Part shown: positions 24,365-32,626 of the stretch, in pieces
Layout: each line of letters starts with the position of its first letter
Position numbering within the stretch: position 1 is the first letter of the stretch
NCBI RefSeq assembly: GCF_013377855.1
Contig: NZ_JABXYJ010000008.1
Coordinates: 17,792 to 81,791, forward strand
DNA: 64,000 bases
Direction: 5' to 3'
Source: Cognatundibacterium oligocarboniphilum
GTDB lineage: Bacteria > Pseudomonadota > Gammaproteobacteria > Burkholderiales > Burkholderiaceae_D
Made by a program: the position numbers and the translations under genes
The notes under the pieces: model-generated
Seen by the model: only the letters and a program-made list of their open reading frames with translations
What the model was told of the DNA's origin: nothing
Databases searched by the model: none

Positions 24365-24384
24365 GACGATGCTAGTTTCCTAGC
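24365..24384 (-). repeat. Recurrent 20-bp leader stem-loop, copy 1
   Basis: The minus strand reads GCTAGGAAACTAGCATCGTC: a 5-bp stem with a GAAA loop followed by a conserved tail. The same 20 bases occur at 56296-56315, and with one change at 60038-60057, each in a minus-strand leader. Confidence 0.7.
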
Positions 24385-24515
24385 AAAAATTCTGGCGCAG
24401 CAATGCGCTTATGAATATTATCAGTGCAGAAACACGGATCATGCCCGTATGAAACCGTATGATGACCTTCTTTTGATCAGACCCGGTTTGGATTGCTGTT
24501 TTTTGGGTTTAGACA

Positions 24516-24573
24516 TGGGAAATTGGTAACATATTTTTCCACCGCGGTGGAAAAATGTAGTGTCAATTTCCCA
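24516..24573. promoter_or_regulatory. 58-bp dyad, copy A
   Basis: A bipartite palindrome centred at 24544.5: outer arms TGGGAAATTG / CAATTTCCCA and inner arms TTTTTCCACCG / CGGTGGAAAAA, with 24 of 29 half-site positions symmetric. A second copy of the same size and layout lies at 53274-53331. It lies between the histidine kinase stop and the ssb-region operon, and is a probable operator or activator site. Confidence 0.75.
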
Positions 24574-24577
24574 AGTG

Positions 24578-26035
24578 TCAGACAGTGACTTGCAGGAGCA
24601 ATTCTGTACCGCGCCCCTTATCGGAGATGATTTCCAACCGAGCATTGATGGATTCTGCACGTTCTTTCATACCAACGACGCCAGTACGTCCTGTGAACAC
24701 AGTGGGATCAAAGCCCAGTCCATTGTCAGTGATATGCAAATTCACCCTGCCGTCATGTTCTTCAGGATGATAGGTCAGTTCGATGTGGCACAGGGTAGCC
24801 TGAGAATGTTTGACGACGTTCGAGAGCGATTCCTGTACGATACGATAAACGACAATATTGAAGTCATAATTGAGCTTAGGGAAATCAGGTGTGTAATCAA
24901 ATGTGTAGTGACATTGGGGATTGAGCTTCTGCTGATTGGCCAACAACACCTCGATGGCATCTGCCAGACCAAATTCATCCAGCACTTCCGGCCGTAAGTT
25001 GCTCACCAGATCCCGCGACAGGGAATACAAGTGGTTCGCATTCGATTCAATACTCTGAATATAATCAATCGCCGGATTGAGTCTCGCATCGGCATTGTAT
25101 TTACCCAAAAATACTTTTGCATGACGGGCATAACCAATCATGGACAGCAACAAGGTATTTAAGGTGTCATGCAAGTCAAACGCAATAGCGCGGCGTTCTG
25201 CTTCAATGGCCTTATTGTTCATCTGGATGAGTAATTTTTTTTCCTGATGCGATTTTTCAAGTAACTGAGTCTGCTTTTCCAGATCACGCGTTCTGGATTG
25301 CACTCGCGATTCCAGATTTCGCGTAATATCCCCCACCTTTCTTGCCATGTCCGTGATTGCATCTTGCACCATGCCGAGTTCACCGCTTTGCTTATGCAAA
25401 AAGTAAGGATCGTAATTTCCGCGACTGATGCTTTTGGAGACTTTGACGATTTCATGCAAAGTGGAAACCAAAGTGCCAGACAATAAGCGCGAGAAAGTAA
25501 TCCCGATCAGGAAGACCACCGCTGCAAGGCCGGCGATGGTTTCATACAGCTTGAAGAGTTTTTCTTTGTAATTGGCCGTCGATAAATTCACCACTACCTG
25601 ACCAATCACTTTTTTGAGTGGCGACATCTCCAGATCGGAATCATCCTTCTTCATGCCTGCGGCAATCTGGATGCGGACATCGGCAAATACCTGCACCACT
25701 TGCGTCACATAATGATGCGACTGGCTCTGGCACTCGACAACCGTTTTACCTGTCAAATCGGTGACATTGATCGAAATGATATCCTTGGAGACATCAATCG
25801 ACGTGCATAACAAATGCCGAAGGTCTTCCGTATTTCTGGTCAACAGCGCGAACTCAGAATTACGGGCGATCCCCTGCGCCAGAACCTCCCCGCTCGCCGT
25901 CAGCTGATCGCGCATGCTGTAATCAATGACCGCCCATACCACTAAAGTTGAAAAACAGGTCATGAAGAAAATTGGCAGTACCGTAATCAGCCGGAGCCGA
26001 TTCGTGATGGACAGGTTAGCGAACGACATCTGCAT
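24578..26035 (-). CDS. Sensor histidine kinase (NarX/UhpB-like, HisKA_3)
   Basis: 485 residues. An N-terminal membrane helix (about 13-36), a periplasmic region to about residue 165, a second helix (GLAAVVFLIGITFSRLLSG), HAMP, a coiled coil, then the HisKA_3 phosphoacceptor in RAIAFDLHDTLN. The ATPase domain shows VQESLSNVVKHSQA (N box), DNGLGFDP and GVVGMKERA. Such kinases phosphorylate NarL-type regulators. It overlaps the periplasmic protein gene by 20 bases and is the third gene of the operon. Its signal is unknown. Confidence 0.9.
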   Translation of the reverse strand: MQMSFANLSITNRLRLITVLPIFFMTCFSTLVVWAVIDYSMRDQLTASGEVLAQGIARNSEFALLTRNTEDLRHLLCTSIDVSKDIISINVTDLTGKTVVECQSQSHHYVTQVVQVFADVRIQIAAGMKKDDSDLEMSPLKKVIGQVVVNLSTANYKEKLFKLYETIAGLAAVVFLIGITFSRLLSGTLVSTLHEIVKVSKSISRGNYDPYFLHKQSGELGMVQDAITDMARKVGDITRNLESRVQSRTRDLEKQTQLLEKSHQEKKLLIQMNNKAIEAERRAIAFDLHDTLNTLLLSMIGYARHAKVFLGKYNADARLNPAIDYIQSIESNANHLYSLSRDLVSNLRPEVLDEFGLADAIEVLLANQQKLNPQCHYTFDYTPDFPKLNYDFNIVVYRIVQESLSNVVKHSQATLCHIELTYHPEEHDGRVNLHITDNGLGFDPTVFTGRTGVVGMKERAESINARLEIISDKGRGTELLLQVTV

Positions 26036-26933
26036 TCCTCAAAATCTCATCTTTGATCACGTAATTGAGCGAGCGCGCGACCAATACATTCAGCAATATT
26101 TTGGATGATTTACTAAAGGCCGGAGGTCTCAGTGTCCCTGACGCCATGTACCCATCCACCATTTCCTGCGCTTGTCTGGCGACACCTTCATCCGTTGGGA
26201 CGGTACTGCCCATTGCCCCGGCTTGCACCAGGTTACGCGAGAAGCCAAATAGCACCCGGTCGGCCCGGTACAGTTGCAGCATGAGGTTACGAACGGACGA
26301 ACTGGTAAAGATGGTGGCATCCGGATACATCAGCACAATTCTGGACTGAATCCGGTTGGCGCGGGAAAACATGTCGTCCTGATTGGTGACATCAATCAGT
26401 TCCAGGACTATCCCGGCACTGCTGGCTGCCGACTGCAGGGCTGGCTTCAAAAATTCGGTCCGGGGAGTCATAAAGAAAGCCACCTGTTGCGCCATTCTGC
26501 CGCCGATCGCTGCCATCAGGTGGAATTGCGCCTCCGGGGAGGGATCGGAATAGATGGCGGAGAGATTATCGCGTTTTTTAACGAAATCCTGAAAACCCAC
26601 GCTGGAAACACCCACCGCCAGAATCGGGTTGGCTACCCTGCTTTCGATCAGCTTTTCCACTGTTTCATAGCCCACAGCAATGATGAGCGCATTTTTCTTG
26701 AACTCAGCCTTGCTGTTGTAGGGCGCAGCGGGGAACTGATCTCTGAGGGCTTTGATCAGGGTGGATTTACTGGCCTCATCCTGCTTGTCGGCCAGTAAAT
26801 AGACATCATGCGTAGTTGCTTGCGCAAAGACAGTGGATTGCCATAAGGATAAACAGATACAGCACAAAGCCACCGCCAATAGGAACAGTGGGCTTTGAAG
26901 GGTATGGCGTGATTCAGATCTGTAACAATCCAT
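26016..26933 (-). CDS. Periplasmic binding protein (ABC_sub_bind-like) of the phosphorelay
   Basis: 305 residues from ATG 26931-26933, which overlaps the response regulator end by 20 bases. A hydrophobic signal segment (SPLFLLAVALCCICLSLW) precedes a domain resembling TrpX/YtrF-type ABC_sub_bind proteins: NPILAVGVSSVGFQDF, LSAIYSDPSPEAQFHLMAAI, then RIVLMYPDATIFT. It is placed between kinase and regulator, so it probably senses a ligand in the periplasm and signals to the kinase. No transporter genes accompany it. Confidence 0.75.
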   Translation of the reverse strand: MDCYRSESRHTLQSPLFLLAVALCCICLSLWQSTVFAQATTHDVYLLADKQDEASKSTLIKALRDQFPAAPYNSKAEFKKNALIIAVGYETVEKLIESRVANPILAVGVSSVGFQDFVKKRDNLSAIYSDPSPEAQFHLMAAIGGRMAQQVAFFMTPRTEFLKPALQSAASSAGIVLELIDVTNQDDMFSRANRIQSRIVLMYPDATIFTSSSVRNLMLQLYRADRVLFGFSRNLVQAGAMGSTVPTDEGVARQAQEMVDGYMASGTLRPPAFSKSSKILLNVLVARSLNYVIKDEILRNADVVR

Positions 26934-27564
26934 AACGCATGGCCAGGATGCTGATTTGCTGGGGTCGGTCAATGTGTAACTTTTCTTCTATGCTGCGCCT
27001 GTGTGTGGAAACGAATCCAATTTTCAAACCTAATTCCTTGCTGATTTCCTGATTGGTTTTGCCTGCGGCTAACAACTTGAAAATCTTCATGTCGATTTCA
27101 GACAGCAAGGCAAACGGATCGGGGTCTTGATTCGTCAGCAAATCCATGACTTTCGCGGTCACCCCGGGCACATGATATTTTTGCCCCAGACTGACTGCCT
27201 TGACCGCTGTTGCCAAGGTTTCAGCTTCACAATTCTTGTCCAGAAAAGACTTGGCTCCATACTGGTAAGCACGTTTGATGAAGGGTGCCTCATCATGTTG
27301 TGAAATGACCAGAATATTGGCGTAGGGGTCAAACTCCATAATCTCTTTTAAGGCATCAAAGCCCGATTTCTCTTGCCGGAAACGGATGTCCAGCAGCAGC
27401 ACATTGGGCCTGAGTTCTTTATATTTCAAAACCGCTTCTTCCGGCGTCTTGCAATAGCCAACAATCTGCATGCCAAACTCAGTGAGTACGCGGGCATATG
27501 TTTCTAATAACAGTTGTTGATCATCAGCCAGCAAAACTGTGACGGGCTTTAGGTGACTCTCCAT
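26914..27564 (-). CDS. NarL/FixJ-family response regulator
   Basis: 216 residues. Receiver domain: VLLADDQQLLLETY, phosphoacceptor Asp in VLLLDIRF, Thr/Ser position in NILVISQHDE, and Lys in AKSFLDKN. C-terminal LuxR-type helix-turn-helix: IFKLLAAGKTNQEISKELGL, then VSTHRRSIEEKLHI. It is the first gene of the phosphorelay operon, with a promoter-like site just upstream (27592-27620). Target genes unknown. Confidence 0.92.
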   Translation of the reverse strand: MESHLKPVTVLLADDQQLLLETYARVLTEFGMQIVGYCKTPEEAVLKYKELRPNVLLLDIRFRQEKSGFDALKEIMEFDPYANILVISQHDEAPFIKRAYQYGAKSFLDKNCEAETLATAVKAVSLGQKYHVPGVTAKVMDLLTNQDPDPFALLSEIDMKIFKLLAAGKTNQEISKELGLKIGFVSTHRRSIEEKLHIDRPQQISILAMRYGLLQI

Positions 27565-27591
27565 GTTTTAACCTCATTTTGAAGAAGCGCG

Positions 27592-27620
27592 ATTTTAAAC
27601 GTCAGCAAAATTGATAACAA
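27592..27620 (-). promoter_or_regulatory. Sigma-70-like promoter of the phosphorelay operon
   Basis: The minus strand reads TTGTTA, a 17-base spacer, TAAAAT, about 28 bases upstream of the response regulator start. Confidence 0.5.
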
Positions 27621-27796
27621 GCAATTTGAATTAAAAATGGGCAAGTAAATTCAATTTTCAGACAGGGTATAGAAAGGTTTTAAAAACTGGCGGGAATTTA
27701 AATTAATTTACAAAATAAAGATTCAATTATAGTTTTATTGACAACTTGTTACGGCATTTAGTTCATTATTTGTTGTTAATACGTCTTTTCCGAGTT

Positions 27797-27832
27797 CTAA
27801 AACGGTTTTGAAAACTGTTTAGAACGGTTTTT
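27797..27832. promoter_or_regulatory. Three tandem AAAACNGTTTT palindromes
   Basis: AAAACGGTTTT, AAAACTGTTT and AGAACGGTTTT follow each other every 11-12 bases, about one helical turn, so they lie on one face of the DNA. They sit about 140 bases upstream of the coiled-coil/FlhDC-like operon and look like an operator for a small dimeric regulator. Confidence 0.6.
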
Positions 27833-27970
27833 TATTGCGTTTCGAATCGCTAGTAAAGATAATTCCAAACTTGGAATGAACGTGTTTTTTGATGGTCTTT
27901 CATGATTTTACGAATTGTGAATTAAGGCAAACTCATTTTTATCCGTTTGAAAGCCAATTTTGGAGTTGAT

Positions 27971-29056
27971 ATGCATTTGCAAAGCGCAGCGATTGAAACT
28001 TTTAGCCGCAACTCTGTGATTTCAGTTTTGCCGCAGGATTTTGCGACCTCCTTGTCGGGTGATGCTCTTAAGCAGATCGACAACTATTGCTTGGCGATCG
28101 ACGGGAGTCTGCATACCGTCAAAAAGGAAATCATTGAAATCGGTCGTGCGCTGGCCAACATCAGGCATACTTTGCGTGAACAGACAGTCAATTTCGATTC
28201 AACCCAAATGTTTGAGCTGGTGGTTGAAAAGCGTTTCGGAAAAAAGAAAAGCTGGGCCTACCAACTAATTTCAATCTATGAAACGTTCAACTCTGACGAT
28301 CCCTTGCTGGACTTGTGTGCGGTTTCTTCTTTGCGAGAAATCTCGCGGCTCGAACCGACTCAAATAGATACGATCCGGACCCGGCTTGAGGGCGGTGAAA
28401 AACTGAACCGCGATCAGATTCACGAACTGATCACAATGCTGAAGACGCAGGAGGCAACCCAAACAGCCGAAATCGATGAACAAATGCTGGCGGTTGCCAC
28501 TGAAAAGAAACGTCTCGAAGCACAACTGGATGCCAGAACCTCAGAAATTGACCAGCTAAACCGAGAACTGCAAACCAAAACCAAATCGAACGACGACCTC
28601 CTAAATAAACTGAGAGAAAGTCAATCCGAACAATCCAACCTGTTCTCGTCCCTCAAGTTTGAGCGCGAAAAGTTGGAGACTTTACGGTCTGAGTTAGAGG
28701 CCGCCAAAAAGAAATCAAGCAAAAGTGCCACGGTCGAAGTCGATGTCGTCCCGGCAGGGTACAAAACCATCGAGGACGCCATCGCAGCAGCAACCGAATC
28801 GCTAGAAGAAAAAGAAAAAGAACTGAGTGCACTGAACGTTAAGATTGACGAAATGAAGGTCAAGCTCTACGACGAAAAATCAGCGCTGAACCAGCTCAAT
28901 TCACTGTATGCGAAATACCATGAAATTTCTCTTTCCCAAATGGAAATTTTCAACAAGACAAAACTCTCAGACTTGCAGGGACACTCTGCACTTCTGACTA
29001 AGATTCGTGAAATAGCTTCAGATCTGGCTAAAAACATCAATCTTCAGCTGGGATGA
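27971..29056 (+). CDS. Coiled-coil plasmid protein with DUF3102-like N-terminus
   Basis: 361 residues from ATG 27971 with GGAG upstream. Residues about 45-110 (EIGRALANIRHTLREQ, FELVVEKRFGKKKSWAYQLI) resemble the helical DUF3102/KfrA-type DNA-binding region of plasmid proteins. From about residue 160 to the end there is a long coiled coil (KKRLEAQLDARTSEIDQLNR and more). Its stop overlaps the start of the FlhDC-like gene (ATGA), so the two are coupled. It may act as regulator or organiser for that gene; the tandem palindromes upstream suggest autoregulation. Confidence 0.65.
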   Translation: MHLQSAAIETFSRNSVISVLPQDFATSLSGDALKQIDNYCLAIDGSLHTVKKEIIEIGRALANIRHTLREQTVNFDSTQMFELVVEKRFGKKKSWAYQLISIYETFNSDDPLLDLCAVSSLREISRLEPTQIDTIRTRLEGGEKLNRDQIHELITMLKTQEATQTAEIDEQMLAVATEKKRLEAQLDARTSEIDQLNRELQTKTKSNDDLLNKLRESQSEQSNLFSSLKFEREKLETLRSELEAAKKKSSKSATVEVDVVPAGYKTIEDAIAAATESLEEKEKELSALNVKIDEMKVKLYDEKSALNQLNSLYAKYHEISLSQMEIFNKTKLSDLQGHSALLTKIREIASDLAKNINLQLG

Positions 29057-30177
29057 ATATTATGAATTTACGACTGATTCCTGACCCGAGCGCCATCCAG
29101 AAAAGTTTTGAACTGAATTTTGAATTCTATAATTTGCTGACTGCTTTGAATTTCATGGATGAAAGCTGGAGCAACGTCCACAAACTCAGCAAGACAACCT
29201 CGCAATTGCTAGACGGCAACATCAATTATAAGTCGTCCGTTTTTAACAGTTTAGCGCTATGCGTCGTGCCCATCATTCAATCAGAATCAGAATGGGATGA
29301 CTTGTTTTCTGGTAACGCGCAGAAACTAATGGCTGGCTTCAGCCTGGCCCCCAAAATAGTCAGCGACCAGATCAGTACAGAAATACGATTCCACAATAAA
29401 TTTTATCTTCAGCATTTGGTGGACACCGCCAACAACTCCCCCGCCGCCTGCATCGAGTTAGGTATCAAGTCGGAAATCGTTCAAAAGCTGCAAAACATGA
29501 CGGTGGAGCAGAAAAACAACGCTCTCAAATTCAAACTGCCGCTATTTAAATGGCGCTTGAACGATTTTCCGATGTCGCAGGATGCGACTGAAGTCCAGGA
29601 AAGCGACTGGATTCACTACCTGATCCAGACCAGCCCGCACAAATTGGGCGACTTGGCGACACTGACCAACTTGGGAAAAACTTATCACTCCGAAGTCGCC
29701 TACCCCCTCGCGGAGCACCTGATCAGGTTCAATATGCGTGCCACGATCGTTTCCACCTTGATACCAAATTTACATACTGCTAAGATTCGGGATATGTATA
29801 AGCGGTTGCTGGGAACGAGTTCCAGTTGCGGAAAATTACCGGAAAGTAATGCGTGGTTTTTTTTGGTGGAACGGCGCAGAACGCATAGTTCGTTTTTTTT
29901 ATTGCTGTACCGGCTGGCGGCGCGCGCGGGCCTGGCGCACTTGCATAGTCTGATTGCGGCTTATGGCTGGTATTTGACATTTACCCATGATCCCTTACCG
30001 ATTGATCGTTTGGGTACGCTGGTCAATACGGTGCAGTCAGGCTCAGGTATTGTGTACACGGCCAATTGCCGTAGCTGCGCAGGAAGTTATTTGTTATGTA
30101 ATGCCGATGATCGGAAAGAATGGTCACATACATTCCATTGCGAAGTTTGCCGGAAGAAAAGAAACGCCGCCGCGTAA
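29053..30177 (+). CDS. FlhD-FlhC-like fusion transcription activator
   Basis: 374 residues. The C-terminal part (about 215-374) matches FlhC: LIPNLHTAKIRDMYKRLLG, PESNAWFF, HSLIAAYGWYL, and the zinc site Cys 339, Cys 342, Cys 363, Cys 366 (CRSC..CEVC). Residues about 110-170 resemble FlhD: FYLQHLVDTANNSPAACIEL then GI, a helix, LQNMT, FKWRL. The first 110 residues are unassigned. FlhDC-type complexes activate flagellar genes; AcaCD and SetCD do the same for conjugation. A single-chain version appears unusual. It probably activates transfer operons. Its terminator is broken by an IS. Confidence 0.7.
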   Translation: MNIMNLRLIPDPSAIQKSFELNFEFYNLLTALNFMDESWSNVHKLSKTTSQLLDGNINYKSSVFNSLALCVVPIIQSESEWDDLFSGNAQKLMAGFSLAPKIVSDQISTEIRFHNKFYLQHLVDTANNSPAACIELGIKSEIVQKLQNMTVEQKNNALKFKLPLFKWRLNDFPMSQDATEVQESDWIHYLIQTSPHKLGDLATLTNLGKTYHSEVAYPLAEHLIRFNMRATIVSTLIPNLHTAKIRDMYKRLLGTSSSCGKLPESNAWFFLVERRRTHSSFFLLLYRLAARAGLAHLHSLIAAYGWYLTFTHDPLPIDRLGTLVNTVQSGSGIVYTANCRSCAGSYLLCNADDRKEWSHTFHCEVCRKKRNAAA

Positions 30178-30202
30178 GTTTGACACAATTTTGCATTACC
30201 CC

Positions 30203-30229
30203 ATAAGCACGCCTGGTCGTGCTTATTTT
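30203..30229 (+). terminator. Terminator of the FlhDC-like operon, interrupted by IS
   Basis: The stem ATAAGCACG..CGTGCTTAT is followed by TTT and then directly by the left end of the ISL3 element. Part of the T-run is the target duplication. Confidence 0.75.
30222..30229. repeat. Target site duplication, left copy (CTTATTTT)
   Basis: Identical to the 8 bases at 32651-32658, at the other side of the element, as is usual for ISL3-family insertions. Confidence 0.9.
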
Positions 30230-30253
30230 GGCTATCCGTTTTCTGTGGTTGAA
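30230..30253 (+). repeat. ISL3 element left inverted repeat
   Basis: Begins GGCTATCCGTTTTCTGTGGT and pairs with 32627-32650. Confidence 0.9.
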
Positions 30254-30387
30254 GACCGCCGGCTAGGCGGTCTTTGCACATGAAAGTAAAACGTGTTTCC
30301 ATGGTTGATTTTGCTTTATGCGAGGCGTATAGTCAACACATCGGAAACATGATTTCGCGGTTGAAGCGGACCGCCAGGTGAACGCAA

Positions 30388-30549
30388 ATGAGCCATAAAA
30401 CTGATGAAAAAATGCTCGCTGAGCAGCAGAAGTTCGGGAAGGCTTCGCATGAACTCTATAGTTTCCTCATCGAATGGAAGAAAGTGAACAAGCTATCTGA
30501 CAAAGAAGCTGCCAAGGTTCTTGTCGAGGCGGCTGGCAAGCTCCTCTAA
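30388..30549 (+). CDS. IS passenger ORF 1, small helical protein
   Basis: 53 residues from ATG 30388: a charged, helical protein (KASHELYSFLIEWKKVNKLS). GTGAA precedes it at a weak distance. It lies inside the ISL3 element, upstream of the transposase. Function unknown. Confidence 0.5.
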   Translation: MSHKTDEKMLAEQQKFGKASHELYSFLIEWKKVNKLSDKEAAKVLVEAAGKLL

Positions 30550-30636
30550 GCGCTTGATTTAAATGCCTATCCGGTTTTCATGTTGAAAGCCCCCACGTAG
30601 TAGTTTTATCAATATTTCGTTTTGGTAGGAGTGACT

Positions 30637-30870
30637 ATGCAGCTAGGTAGCCTTGTTGAGATTGTGAAGTTGATTGGCCCGGAAAATCGTAGTCTTGGTG
30701 GTTTGTCACCGACAGTGGCAATTGGTGATCGAGGGGTTGTGGCTGAAACGTACGCAGGCAGCAAAACGGATCAACAGCATTCTGTGCGCGTTGTTTCAAA
30801 AACTGACGATGGTACGGTACGTTGGGAGGCTAATTTTCGAGAGGATGAACTTAAACAGGTAGCCCAATAG
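30637..30870 (+). CDS. IS passenger ORF 2
   Basis: 77 residues from ATG 30637, with TAGGAG five bases upstream. The sequence (VEIVKLIGPENRSLGGLSPT, GDRGVVAETY) looks like a small SH3-like beta-barrel. It is inside the ISL3 element; the role in transposition or host benefit is unknown. Confidence 0.55.
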   Translation: MQLGSLVEIVKLIGPENRSLGGLSPTVAIGDRGVVAETYAGSKTDQQHSVRVVSKTDDGTVRWEANFREDELKQVAQ

Positions 30871-30951
30871 GAAAACCATAAGCCACCTGATTGCTGCCGG
30901 CCTTGTTCCGGAAGCCATAGCCACAACCAAACCAAAGAAAGAGAAGTCATC

Positions 30952-31137
30952 ATGAACGAAAAAATGCAGTTTTCCACCAGCTCCCTGGAGCCTTTCAAAT
31001 CGGCATCTCCGGAGATGGCGGCAACCGTCTTCGCCAATGTCAATCAGGCAATGCGCTTGCGCCCACCCTCGCCGGTTTTGGTCGGTGAGGTACGGGATCA
31101 AGCAGTACGTGACCTTCTTGAAGGCCGCGCTGAGTAA
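30952..31137 (+). CDS. IS passenger ORF 3
   Basis: 61 residues from ATG 30952 with AGAGAAG upstream. Helical, Met/Ala-rich in the middle. It lies 76 bases before the transposase and is probably co-transcribed with it. Family not recognised. Confidence 0.5.
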   Translation: MNEKMQFSTSSLEPFKSASPEMAATVFANVNQAMRLRPPSPVLVGEVRDQAVRDLLEGRAE

Positions 31138-31213
31138 TTGGTCGCCTGATCGAAGCCGGCGCGTGCCGGTTTCTGTGAGACGATCAACTGCTAGACAGTA
31201 CAAGCATTGAAGA

Positions 31214-32620
31214 ATGCCCGCCAACATCCTAAACTTTCCGCAGTACCGAGTGCTGCGTGTCGAAGAAACCGAGCACGACTACCACATCGATGCCGAGGTG
31301 GCGTTGCCACCGACCGAGTGTGTCTACTGCCAGTCTTCCGACCTCCAGCGCTTTGGCTCCCGCGAACAGACCATCCGCGACCTGCCAATGCACGGCAAAC
31401 GGGTGGGTATCTACGTAGACACCCGCCGTTTCCGCTGCAAATCCTGCACCAAGACCTTCAGCGAGAAGTTGCCCGAAGTGAGCGAGAAGCGGCTGATGAC
31501 GCAGCGCCTGCTGGACTGGATAGGCCAGCAGAGCCTGAAGCGGACCTTCGCCAGCATCGCCGAGGAAACCGGCCACAACGAGACCACCATCCGCTCGGTG
31601 TTCAACGACTACGTGGCCGAGCTGGAGCAGCGGCACACGTTCGAGACGCCGCGCTGGCTGGGCATTGATGAGATTCACTTGATCAAGCCGCGCTGCGTGC
31701 TCACCAACGTCGAGGACAACACCCTGTTCGACATGCTCAAGGACCTCAACAAAGTCACGGTACAGAACTACCTGCTGCGCGTACCGAACCGACAGCAGAT
31801 CGAATACGTGACGATGGATATGTGGGGGCCGTATCGCGACGCCGTGAAAGCGACGCTGCCAGGCGTGCCCATCGTGGTGGACAAGTTCCACGTCCAGCGC
31901 ATGGGCAATGTCGCGCTGGAGACGGTCAGAAAGGGCCTGCGGGCCGATCTGAGCACCAAGGCCAAGCGCACCCTCTTGCATGACCGTTTCGTGCTGCTAA
32001 AGCGTGAGCGCGACCTTAGGGATGAGGAACGGCTGAACCTGTCCGGCTGGACCAAAAACTATCCCTTGTTGGGTGAGGCATACCGGCTCAAAGAAGCTTA
32101 CTTCAACCTCTACCTGGCCGACTCGCCCGGCGAGGCACGCGCTCGTTACCGTGAGTGGGCCATCAGCATCCCGCCAGAGCTGGTGCCGGCCTTCCAGCCG
32201 ATCCTCACAGCCTGGTCGAACTGGATGCCGGAAATCCTCCATTACTTCGAGCACGACATCACCAATTCGGCCACGGAAGCGTTGAATGGCCTGATAAGAC
32301 TGACAGATCGCCTTGGGAGGGGGTACAGCTTTGAAGCGCTTCGAGCCAAAATGCTGTTCGCCCAGGTGGCATTCCGCGAGCGCAAGCGGCCCAAGTTCGT
32401 AAGTAAGCGTGAGAAGGAGCAACAACGCCAACGGGCGCTACAAGAACGGGAGCTGGGTTATGGTCTTGCTGTGTGCGAGGACAGCAATCCGGGCTACGGA
32501 TTGTTCGTTCCACCGCGCCTGCCTCCAGTGCCGAAACCAGAGGTTTCAACACGACAGCGCAAAAACTACGGCCCGGACATTTCAACACTGGCCAGGCTGC
32601 TTGAAGCTGACGAACTGTAA
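31214..32620 (+). CDS. tnp: ISL3-family transposase
   Basis: 468 residues. An N-terminal zinc-binding region (CVYCQSSDLQRFG, then RFRCKSCTKTF), a helix-turn-helix (TFASIAEETGHNETTIRSVF), and the DDE domain: LGIDEIHL (Asp), VTMDMWGPYRDAV then VVDKFHVQR (Asp), and ATEALNGLIRL with the catalytic Glu. The length is typical. GC content is higher than in the surrounding genes, in keeping with acquisition from elsewhere. It appears intact. Confidence 0.95.
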   Translation: MPANILNFPQYRVLRVEETEHDYHIDAEVALPPTECVYCQSSDLQRFGSREQTIRDLPMHGKRVGIYVDTRRFRCKSCTKTFSEKLPEVSEKRLMTQRLLDWIGQQSLKRTFASIAEETGHNETTIRSVFNDYVAELEQRHTFETPRWLGIDEIHLIKPRCVLTNVEDNTLFDMLKDLNKVTVQNYLLRVPNRQQIEYVTMDMWGPYRDAVKATLPGVPIVVDKFHVQRMGNVALETVRKGLRADLSTKAKRTLLHDRFVLLKRERDLRDEERLNLSGWTKNYPLLGEAYRLKEAYFNLYLADSPGEARARYREWAISIPPELVPAFQPILTAWSNWMPEILHYFEHDITNSATEALNGLIRLTDRLGRGYSFEALRAKMLFAQVAFRERKRPKFVSKREKEQQRQRALQERELGYGLAVCEDSNPGYGLFVPPRLPPVPKPEVSTRQRKNYGPDISTLARLLEADEL

Positions 32621-32626
32621 CCCGGT

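Noticed and set aside
31229..31981. Minus-strand frame of 250 residues
   Set aside because: Antisense to the ISL3 transposase.
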